From an uncultured Actinomycetes bacterium (GTDB lineage: Bacteria > Actinomycetota > Actinomycetes > Nanopelagicales > Nanopelagicaceae), in contig CAILHY010000024.1 of NCBI GenBank assembly GCA_903834145.1, forward strand, positions 1-64,000: a DNA stretch of 64,000 nt. Reading direction: 5' to 3'. Position numbers and translations under genes: made by a program. The notes beneath the pieces were generated by a model. The model saw only the letters and a program-made list of their open reading frames with translations, was not told the DNA's origin and ran no database searches. Below are positions 36,341-43,337 of the stretch, piece by piece. The first letter of the stretch is position 1, and every line of letters begins with the position of its first letter.

Positions 36341-37373
36341 TTGCCACCAAGACGTCGTGTTCGTCGATAATGAGTTTTACTTCATCTCCTGGATTGAGCG
36401 AGCCGGTTCCTGCGCTTGGAACGAGTGATTGGATAACTGTGCCATCGCGCATTTGGCAAATAACGCGCGAAGAGGCACCCAAGAAAGAGCGTGTTATGAC
36501 TGTGGCATTAGTGTCTTGAGAATCTTGAATGACACTCACTCTCTCAGGGCGAATCAATACTTTAACAACTCCGTCACTCAGATTGTTATCTGCCACCGAA
36601 ATACGCTGGCCTAGTACTTCAACAATCTTGGAGTCAAGAACGCCTGGCAGGCGATTCATGAGTCCCACGAAGGATGCAACGAATGCTGAGGCTGGTTTGT
36701 TGTAGAGCTCATCCGGAGAAGCAATTTGCTCGAGCCGACCATTGTTCATAACTCCAACTCGATCTGAAATAGACATCGCTTCTTCTTGATCATGGGTAAC
36801 AAACAAAGTTGTGGTTCCAAGTGAAAGTTGAAGTCTCCTGATTTCTTCTCGGAGATTGGCCCGCACTTGGGCATCTAGAGCAGATAATGGTTCATCCAGC
36901 AATAAAACGTCTGGTTCGATGGCTAGTGCGCGTGCTAGCGCTACACGCTGTTGCTGACCTCCGGAGAGTTGATGAGGGAAACGCTTTGCCTGAGTATTGA
37001 GACCGACAACCTCAAGTAACTCTCTGGCTTTAGCTAACCGATTGAGTTTTGGAACTTTTCGCATTTGCAATCCAAAGGCCACGTTTTCTTCGGCATTTAA
37101 ATTAGGAAAGAGTGAATATGCTTGAAAGACCATTCCCATATTGCGGTGATTGGCCGATACTTCCGTCATATCTTTGCCGCGGAGTAAAACATGACCTGAA
37201 TCTGTCGATTCAAGGCCAGCAACAATGCGCAAGGCAGTTGTCTTGCCACAGCCGGAAGGTCCAAGCAGGGCCACTAATTCACCGGGTTCAATTTTGATAT
37301 CCAACTCATCAAGGGCTACAACATCCCCAAATCGACGCGATATCCCTTGTATTTCCAGCGTGGCTGAGCTCAT
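36333..37373 (-). CDS. ABC transporter ATP-binding protein (PotA/FbpC/PhnT type)
   Basis: The 346-residue ATPase has the Walker A GPSGCGKTTALRI, Q-loop FQAYSLFPNLNA, signature LSGGQQQRVALARALA, Walker B VLLLDEPLSALD and His-loop FVTHDQEEAM. A C-terminal TOBE-like domain follows (VLIRPERVSVI). The group includes polyamine, iron and 2-aminoethylphosphonate importers. The start at 37373 is chosen because it gives the ATGA overlap with the upstream permease and the family N-terminus (SSATLEIQGISRRFG). It is the energy subunit for the two permeases and binding protein encoded upstream. Confidence 0.92.
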   Translation of the reverse strand: MSSATLEIQGISRRFGDVVALDELDIKIEPGELVALLGPSGCGKTTALRIVAGLESTDSGHVLLRGKDMTEVSANHRNMGMVFQAYSLFPNLNAEENVAFGLQMRKVPKLNRLAKARELLEVVGLNTQAKRFPHQLSGGQQQRVALARALAIEPDVLLLDEPLSALDAQVRANLREEIRRLQLSLGTTTLFVTHDQEEAMSISDRVGVMNNGRLEQIASPDELYNKPASAFVASFVGLMNRLPGVLDSKIVEVLGQRISVADNNLSDGVVKVLIRPERVSVIQDSQDTNATVITRSFLGASSRVICQMRDGTVIQSLVPSAGTGSLNPGDEVKLIIDEHDVLVASV

Positions 37374-38143
37374 TTGTGACCTTCCATGGCATCTGATTTG
37401 GAACGCATAGTTACTAAGCCGATCGCGAACAACAGGAAGAATGCCGCGGCCAGAGAGAATACGGAGAGCGCAATCGCGCCAATAATATTTTGTTGAGAGA
37501 CAGAAGTTACCCACGTTGGAAAAGTGTCCCAGTGGAGCAAGGAGGTGAGAGTGAACTCGCCTAATGAGAGCGCCAAAGTCAAAAATAGGGAACCGATAAC
37601 TGCGTTGCGGATAACAGGTGCAATGACGTAGGTAATCGCCTTGATCCAGCTTGCTCCCAATCCGCGTGCCGCCTCCGTAATGGTTTTAAGAGGAATTGCA
37701 CTCATTCCGATATCAAGCGCCCGATATGTATAAGGCATAGCAAGCACTACGTACATAAAGCTTAATTCATACTCACTGGACTGCAGTGCTTCAGGAAGCG
37801 CACTTTGCGCTCCTATTGATAGCGCTACAACGGGAACAACCAAGGGAAGCAATGTGAGGAACTCCATGAGGGGTCTATAGCGCTGCGCCTTTAGGTGTAG
37901 CCAGGCCACGGTTGGCACCATGATGATCAATGTGATCAGAACTGCCCCAAGAGCAAGTCTCAATGACACTCCCAAGTAATGAAGGAAATCCTCTTGTGCC
38001 AGAATCCATCGATAGGCAGCAAGTGAGTGCTTCGTTTTGCCTCCATCGCGGAAGGAGAATTCCGTTGCTGAGCCAAAAGGTAGCGCAATAAAAATAATGC
38101 AGGAGATAAGGGTGACAGGTAGTAGCAAACTTTTTCTCTTCAT
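37370..38143 (-). CDS. ABC transporter permease (PotC/PhnV type)
   Basis: The protein of about 257 residues has six hydrophobic helices and an EAA loop, TITEAARGLGASWIKAITYV. The ATG at 38143 makes an ATGA overlap with the upstream permease; the GTG at 38152 is an alternative that adds three residues. It is the second permease of the organophosphorus-type importer. Confidence 0.9.
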   Translation of the reverse strand: MKRKSLLLPVTLISCIIFIALPFGSATEFSFRDGGKTKHSLAAYRWILAQEDFLHYLGVSLRLALGAVLITLIIMVPTVAWLHLKAQRYRPLMEFLTLLPLVVPVVALSIGAQSALPEALQSSEYELSFMYVVLAMPYTYRALDIGMSAIPLKTITEAARGLGASWIKAITYVIAPVIRNAVIGSLFLTLALSLGEFTLTSLLHWDTFPTWVTSVSQQNIIGAIALSVFSLAAAFFLLFAIGLVTMRSKSDAMEGHK

Positions 38144-39045
38144 GATTGCCACCTACGAGCGCGTCTCTGAATGACCAGGTAAGGAATCATGGCTATCGCA
38201 GAGATAACGACCATGCCCACTGCCAAGGCTTTTCCGGCATTGGCTTGATTCACTTGGACGTTACCATCCACAAGATTTCCAATTTGCAAGGGAACCAGGG
38301 CAATATTTCCCACAGTCATGGCTCGGGCTGTTGCATAGGCGGCAAAGGCACTAGCAAACAGCAGAAGAAATGAAGCTGCAAAACTGGGAAGTAGGAGCGG
38401 AAGTCCTACAAAGCGCCAGAATTGAATCGGTCTAGCCCCGAGATTTTCTGAAGCATCACGCCATTCTTTTCTGATCCCATGAATAGCAGGAGAGAAAACA
38501 ATGATCATAAGAGGAATTTGAAAGTAGAGATAGACAACAACAATCCCAGTGAATGAGAATAAAGTGAAATGGCTTGCGTAAATATTCCAGCCAAGTTTCT
38601 TGAGGATCATCACGGCTGAACCTTCGGCGCCGAATGCGGCAACGAACATAAATGCCAGTGGAACTCCACCTGTATTCGCTAGAACGCCACTGAGCGAGGT
38701 GATGATTCTTCGGAGAGATTGTGAACCTTTTCTCTCTATCACGTAAGCGATAAATGCTCCAGGAATTGAAGCAGTGATCGCGGATACGAGACCCAGTTTG
38801 ATCGAATTAATAAATGCCATTCGATACGGGTTATTCAAAATGGTGGTCATGTTGATTAACGACCAATGTCCTTGATTGCTTTTGAATGAGTCAATAAAGA
38901 CCATTGCCATCGGAAAGAAAAAGAAGAATCCAAGAAATATCATGACCGGAAGTAACGGAATGGCCACGCTTAAATTATGACGGCCAAGGGTGCCCCGAGA
39001 AGGGACACCCTTGGCCACAACGTCGTTATGCGTTGTTGAGGTCAT
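38140..39045 (-). CDS. ABC transporter permease (PotB/PhnU type)
   Basis: The protein of about 301 residues has six hydrophobic helices and the EAA-like loop EWRDASENLGARPIQFWRFV. The ATG at 39045 overlaps the binding-protein stop by one base (TAATG); an in-frame ATG at 39066 would overlap further and neither has a strong ribosome site. It pairs with the next permease in the same importer. Confidence 0.9.
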   Translation of the reverse strand: MTSTTHNDVVAKGVPSRGTLGRHNLSVAIPLLPVMIFLGFFFFFPMAMVFIDSFKSNQGHWSLINMTTILNNPYRMAFINSIKLGLVSAITASIPGAFIAYVIERKGSQSLRRIITSLSGVLANTGGVPLAFMFVAAFGAEGSAVMILKKLGWNIYASHFTLFSFTGIVVVYLYFQIPLMIIVFSPAIHGIRKEWRDASENLGARPIQFWRFVGLPLLLPSFAASFLLLFASAFAAYATARAMTVGNIALVPLQIGNLVDGNVQVNQANAGKALAVGMVVISAIAMIPYLVIQRRARRWQS

Positions 39046-40265
39046 TATTGAATTACTGCTGGCCACATCGTCTTAACAACAGCCTGTTGTGGAATCTGTT
39101 GATCAAGTGTTGGGCTAACTACTGTTACACCGGCTGGAACATCAAATCCCTGAGGGGCAGCGATTAATGTCTTCTTCTTGGCCATTGCAGCTTCAGTGAT
39201 TGGGTGCGCAGCACCCGACATGAAGATGTTCTGTCCACCCATGATCTTGGCGAACAACTTTGAACCCGATAGCTTAAGGTCTGCAGCTTTTAGATCCTTG
39301 CTCCAGGTGCCGTTGTTCTCTGAGTAGATGAATTCTTCCCATAGGCGTGCAGCGGCGCAGTGTGGAGCTTTAGCGTTGATTGCCTGAATGTATGGACTTC
39401 CCTTAAGAACTACATCTGAAGGTGTGACGTACTTAAGGTCCTTGCCAATTGCCTTAGCGGCTTGGATGAATCCTGGACCATTGAAGGACCAAGAAAGCAT
39501 GATCTTGAATGCGCCAGATGCGAGGTTTACACCAGTTGCAGGAACAGTAACAAAGTTACCACTCTGCTTCATGGAGCGGAAAAATTCGATTCCTGGCTTG
39601 ATGTCATTAACGCTTCCACCATTTGCAAGTGCCGCAGCAAAGACGCCCATGAATGATTCCGTTGCGGATGAAGGATCTCCACCAAGTGCAACCATTCCCT
39701 TATAGGCAGGATTTGAAAGATCAGAGATCTTCTTCGGGGCTGGAGTTACAGAAGCATCGTAGGCAATGTTGATTGTGCCCTGATAATCGCCGTACCAAAG
39801 TCCATTTGTATCTTTCCAAACAGGAGTGATGTCACTCCATGTAGCAACCTTGTAAGGCGTGAAGAGGGAGCGACCAAGAGTGTCTGAAGATTCTGCTCCA
39901 AGGTGTGTGGCACCAATGTCAACGACGTCTGGCTGCTTTGATTTAGGAGCAGTCTTGATTGTCTGCAATTCGTAAGCGGATGATCCGTCTGGATTATCGT
40001 TAACAATCTTGATTCCAAAGGCCTTCTTAAATAGCGCGATAGCCTCATCGTAGTTTGCCCAGCCAGAAGCAAGAGTGATGACGTTAAGTTGTCCCTCTTT
40101 CTTGGCTGCGGTCACGAGAGCATCCATTCCACCGGCTTCGGTGAGATTTTGTACTGTGCAAAAATTTGTCTTAACTGCGGCTGTAGCAGGATGAACTGCG
40201 ACAACGGATAAACCAACGATCGAAATTGCAGCCACGGCAGCTGCTGTTGCACGCTTAATGCGCAT
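39045..40265 (-). CDS. Periplasmic binding protein of a PotD/PhnS-like ABC importer
   Basis: The 406-residue protein has a Sec signal (MRIKRATAAAVAAISIVGLS followed by VHPATAA) and no lipobox. The mature sequence shows the solute-binding type-1-like fold (GQLNVITLASGWANYDEAIA, PDVVDIGATHLGAES, GLWYGDYQGTINIAYDAS). This is the family that binds polyamines, iron, thiamine or 2-aminoethylphosphonate. The start at 40265 has GGAAGG upstream; the frame continues to 40316 without conservation. The neighbouring phosphonatase-like gene favours a phosphonate or similar organophosphorus ligand, but polyamine binding cannot be excluded from sequence alone. Confidence 0.9.
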   Translation of the reverse strand: MRIKRATAAAVAAISIVGLSVVAVHPATAAVKTNFCTVQNLTEAGGMDALVTAAKKEGQLNVITLASGWANYDEAIALFKKAFGIKIVNDNPDGSSAYELQTIKTAPKSKQPDVVDIGATHLGAESSDTLGRSLFTPYKVATWSDITPVWKDTNGLWYGDYQGTINIAYDASVTPAPKKISDLSNPAYKGMVALGGDPSSATESFMGVFAAALANGGSVNDIKPGIEFFRSMKQSGNFVTVPATGVNLASGAFKIMLSWSFNGPGFIQAAKAIGKDLKYVTPSDVVLKGSPYIQAINAKAPHCAAARLWEEFIYSENNGTWSKDLKAADLKLSGSKLFAKIMGGQNIFMSGAAHPITEAAMAKKKTLIAAPQGFDVPAGVTVVSPTLDQQIPQQAVVKTMWPAVIQ

Positions 40266-40292
40266 ATGTATTTCCCTTCCTAAGGAATGTAA

Positions 40293-40362
40293 GTGAACTA
40301 TGACTTCCGATTTCAAATTTCATGAGTGAAAAGATCGACTAATGCGAGGCTGTCTGGTGAAC
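40293..40362 (-). promoter_or_regulatory. Two GTTCAC motifs upstream of the binding-protein gene
   Basis: On the minus strand GTTCACC (40362-40356) and GTTCAC (40298-40293) lie in the 116-base leader. GTTCACC is the core of actinobacterial PHO boxes bound by PhoP/RegX3-type regulators. The two copies are 64 bases apart, unlike the tight 11-base repeats of a typical PHO box, so this is only suggestive. Confidence 0.2.
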
Positions 40363-40381
40363 GTTGGATTTCTTTTAGGTT

Positions 40382-41047
40382 TCAAATAAGTGACGGCAAA
40401 TCGGCTACAGAGTTAATAACAGATGTCGCGTGAGCATCGATGAACATCTCATTTGTATGGGCACCGCTGAGCACTCCGATGACCCTAGAAGCTCCAAATG
40501 TAAGACCCGCCTGAATGTCGGCAACGGTATCTCCAACCACGATCGTGTTCGCGTGATCTAACACGAGCAGGTCACTAGCGGCCTTGACCAGCATGTCAGG
40601 GAAAGGTCGGCCCCGACCAGCTTCTGCAGGTGTTACAGACAAAGAGATCCTTGATTGCCAATTAAGGGATTTAAGAATCACATCAAGTGTGGGCCGCGAA
40701 AATCCAGTAGTTAGAACTATATGGATGGCGTGAGATTTTAAGAACTCAAAGGTTTCTTCAGCTCCAGGAATCGAAGCAACTCCATTGCTCTCTACTTCCT
40801 CTAGATACGCTTGTTCGAATGCCACATTTGCGATTTCTGCCTGTTGAACATCGCCAATAAGGTGAGTAAAAACGGCGATTTTAGACTGCCCCATAGTTTC
40901 TAGCGCATACGCCATTAATGTTTCACTCTTAGTTTCCCACAGCTCGGGCTGAGTCCTTTTAAAGGCTTGACTAAAGGATTCGATTACTACTCCCCCGTCG
41001 GCAACCGTTGTTCCTGCAACATCAAAAGCGACCATTAGAGGTTTCAT
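40382..41047 (-). CDS. Phosphonatase-like HAD hydrolase (PhnX-like)
   Basis: The 221-residue HAD hydrolase has the DVAGTTV motif (nucleophile Asp9) that distinguishes phosphonoacetaldehyde hydrolases, MGQSK with Lys56 where PhnX has its Schiff-base Lys, GRGRPFPDM, and VVGDTVADIQAG for the metal site. This fits the phosphonatase-like group (TIGR03351 type). It would cleave a C-P bond in phosphonoacetaldehyde or a related aldehyde. No 2-aminoethylphosphonate transaminase (PhnW) is in the window. The start at 41047 is the family start. It begins the operon with the ABC importer, 116 bases upstream of the binding-protein gene. Confidence 0.85.
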   Translation of the reverse strand: MKPLMVAFDVAGTTVADGGVVIESFSQAFKRTQPELWETKSETLMAYALETMGQSKIAVFTHLIGDVQQAEIANVAFEQAYLEEVESNGVASIPGAEETFEFLKSHAIHIVLTTGFSRPTLDVILKSLNWQSRISLSVTPAEAGRGRPFPDMLVKAASDLLVLDHANTIVVGDTVADIQAGLTFGASRVIGVLSGAHTNEMFIDAHATSVINSVADLPSLI

Positions 41048-41121
41048 GTGAATACCCAATCTCAAATAGGAGTGTCCTGGCATTGGTTGAAATGTGCTAC
41101 CTAGGAACTTTCTCGAGGTAA

Positions 41122-41174
41122 TGACGCGCGCGTTGTCTCAAATAATCCCCCGATATTGACAACGCCGCGCGTCA
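41122..41174. repeat. Long inverted repeat (16-bp stem) upstream of the HAD operon
   Basis: TGACGCGCGCGTTGTC at 41122-41137 and GACAACGCCGCGCGTCA at 41158-41174 are reverse complements except for one extra C, separated by 20 bases. On the minus strand it lies between tRNA-Thr and the phosphonatase-like gene, 75 bases before that gene. No T-run follows, so it is not a typical terminator. It may be an operator pair, a leader RNA element or a processed structured RNA. Confidence 0.75.
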
Positions 41175-41333
41175 CTCACCCCTGAAGCATCCCTGGCAGG
41201 ATAAATATTCGTGGAAGGGGTTGAACAAGTCGTGCCATTTCAGCAAACCTTGGGCGAATTTTGAGAGAGCGACCACAGCAAAAAAAGCCGATCCTCCACA
41301 ACCTTCGCCGAAATGTAACCGTAACTATCTGCG

Positions 41334-41405
41334 AGCCCCCCGTCAGGATTGAACTGACGACCTGCGCATTACAAGTGCGCTGCTCTACCACTGAGCTAGG
41401 GAGGC
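41334..41405 (-). tRNA. tRNA-Thr (anticodon TGT)
   Basis: The minus strand shows acceptor GCCTCCC pairing with GGGGGGC (one G-U), D arm GCTC/GAGC, anticodon stem GCGCA/TGCGC with loop CTTGTAA giving TGT, and a T arm GTTCAATCC. The 3' CCA is not encoded, unlike the tRNA-Arg in this window. It decodes ACA (and possibly other ACN) codons. Confidence 0.95.
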
Positions 41406-41523
41406 CTTTAGTGCCAGATTACGGCACCGACGTAGTATGCCAGCGACTCTCGAAATCAAGAAATTAGCCAAATACGTCCCAAGTGGTTAAAGAACAGCGT
41501 GGATGAGAGTGTAAGTTTCACGC

Positions 41524-42441
41524 ATGCGACTTGGGGTTCTGGACGTTGGTTCTAACACCATCCATCTTCAAGTGGTTGATGCACATCCAGGCGCAAGGCC
41601 AAGCCCGACAACCAACCACAAAGTTGAGCTTCGCCTTACCGACCACCTTGACGCAAAGGGTGCCATTAATCCTGAGGGTATTGCACTACTCATGCAGGGC
41701 ATCGAAGATGCAGTAGAACATGCACAGAATTTTCAAACCGAAGAGATCTTGGCTTTTGCAACATCCGCGTTGCGCGAAGCTAAAAATGGCCCAAAAATCA
41801 TCGATGAGATAAATAGCCGTTACGAAATTGATCTCCAGATGCTTTCGGGTGATGACGAGGCCCGACTCACCTTCCTAGCAGTGCGTCGATGGCTCGGCTG
41901 GTCTTCGGGTAAATTGCTAGTCCTAGATATCGGTGGCGGTTCATTAGAGCTTGCAACGGGAGTTGATGAAAATCCTGAAGCTGTTTTGTCATTGCCATTA
42001 GGCGCCGCCAGATTGACACGTGAATTCCTGTCTGGAGACCCGTTCACAAATAAGGGTTTAAATTCTCTGGAGTCAAGAGCTCACGAATTATTAAAATCAA
42101 AGATGCCGGCGAAATTGCAATCCCATGATGCAGATCATTTTGTTGCGACGAGCAAAACTTTCCGCACTTTGGCACGAATTGCCAATCATTGGTATGGCGA
42201 TAGAGCGCAGTATCTCGAAGCGAACGCGCTCATCGGTATTATTTCAAGATTATCGTCAATGTCCTCTGAGGAAAGATCTAAGCTTCCTGGCGTGTCAATA
42301 AGCCGAGCTGGTCAAATAGTCTCCGGCGCCATCGTCGCCCAAGCTGTTATGGAACGTCTATCAATTTCGGAATTAGAAATATGCCCTTGGGCGTTGCGTG
42401 AAGGCGTAATCTTGAAATGGCTGGATTGGAACGAACGTTAA
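41524..42441 (+). CDS. ppx: Exopolyphosphatase / GppA-type phosphatase
   Basis: The 305-residue ASKHA protein starts RLGVLDVGSNTIHLQVVDAH, with LAFATSALREAKNG and LVLDIGGGSLELATG, all typical of Ppx/GppA. At this length it lacks the C-terminal HD domain of E. coli Ppx and matches the short actinobacterial Ppx2-like forms. It hydrolyses terminal phosphate from polyphosphate or from pppGpp. It is encoded two genes from ppk1 and converges with the Nudix gene, overlapping by four bases. Confidence 0.9.
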   Translation: MRLGVLDVGSNTIHLQVVDAHPGARPSPTTNHKVELRLTDHLDAKGAINPEGIALLMQGIEDAVEHAQNFQTEEILAFATSALREAKNGPKIIDEINSRYEIDLQMLSGDDEARLTFLAVRRWLGWSSGKLLVLDIGGGSLELATGVDENPEAVLSLPLGAARLTREFLSGDPFTNKGLNSLESRAHELLKSKMPAKLQSHDADHFVATSKTFRTLARIANHWYGDRAQYLEANALIGIISRLSSMSSEERSKLPGVSISRAGQIVSGAIVAQAVMERLSISELEICPWALREGVILKWLDWNER

Positions 42442-43334
42442 ATATTCGGCGCCTCAATCAAATCCACTGCGATGATCTCACCATCTCGATGATGTAAAAT
42501 CCACGCTTCTCCTGGAGAAAGTTTTTCATCTAATTTCTTGAAGTTCTTCTTTCCAAGAATTTTCTTCACGAGTTTAGGAATGACAGGATTATGGCTACAT
42601 ATCAGCGCTGGAAGGCTGCTCTCAAAAAGCTGTTGTACATAAATCAATGAAAGTTCTTTATCCATCGCATAGCCATATTCACTAATATCTTTCGACGTAA
42701 TTGTTTTAATCTCTAGCGCTCGGGCAATGGGTTGAACGGTCTCCAAACAGCGCATTGCATCAGAGGTGTGTATCTCTTTCAGTGCATAAGGCAAGTAAAG
42801 CGGGAGTAGGCGCTTAGCCTGTCGTTGACCAACAACATCTAGTGGACGATCCCCATCATCCCCATCCCAATCTTCGCGCCTCACAGCCTTGGCATGTCGC
42901 AATAGAACTAGCGGAATGGTGTTGGGGCCAAAATCTAGAAAGAAATCTACGATTTCTTGATCATCTTCAAGAGTGAGTTTCTTCTTCGCTGCTTCAGGTG
43001 TTAACCAAAGAACTTCGTCTATCTCGGCAGCGTCTGGTTCGCCGTAGGGAACATCGCTGGCCTGCGCTGCCCAATAACGAACTACTTTTTCACCCTCTGG
43101 AACTAGATAAATCGCCTGGCCAAGCTCGGGTCCAAAAATCGGCGTAACGCCAGTTTCCTCAAGTACTTCTCGGAAAGCACAAGCAATGTGGGATTCATTG
43201 GCTTCCAATTTTCCTTTAGGTAAGGACCAATCGTCATAACGAGGGCGATGAACGAGTGCTATTTCAACAGTCTTCCCCTTCGTGCGCCACAAGACTGCAC
43301 CGGCCGCTTGAATAACATCCCTTAGTTCAGGCAT
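42438..43334 (-). CDS. Nudix hydrolase fused to a histidine phosphatase (MutT1-like)
   Basis: The 298-residue protein has an N-terminal Nudix domain (about 1-135), with GKLEANESHIACAFREVLEE then TGV as Nudix box. A C-terminal histidine phosphatase domain follows, with LLRHAKAVRREDWDGDDGDR and a second catalytic His in ALICSHNPVIPKL. The pair of domains is that of mycobacterial MutT1, which removes 8-oxo-dGTP and cleaves diadenosine polyphosphates. It lies three bases downstream of ppk1, so it is probably co-transcribed. A role in nucleotide pool cleaning or polyphosphate-linked signalling is inference. Confidence 0.9.
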   Translation of the reverse strand: MPELRDVIQAAGAVLWRTKGKTVEIALVHRPRYDDWSLPKGKLEANESHIACAFREVLEETGVTPIFGPELGQAIYLVPEGEKVVRYWAAQASDVPYGEPDAAEIDEVLWLTPEAAKKKLTLEDDQEIVDFFLDFGPNTIPLVLLRHAKAVRREDWDGDDGDRPLDVVGQRQAKRLLPLYLPYALKEIHTSDAMRCLETVQPIARALEIKTITSKDISEYGYAMDKELSLIYVQQLFESSLPALICSHNPVIPKLVKKILGKKNFKKLDEKLSPGEAWILHHRDGEIIAVDLIEAPNI

Positions 43335-43337
43335 TTT

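Noticed and set aside
36333-37373. ABC ATPase as the missing MalK of the maltodextrin operon
   Set aside because: It is translationally coupled to the polyamine/phosphonate-type permeases, and lies about 20 kb from malEFG.
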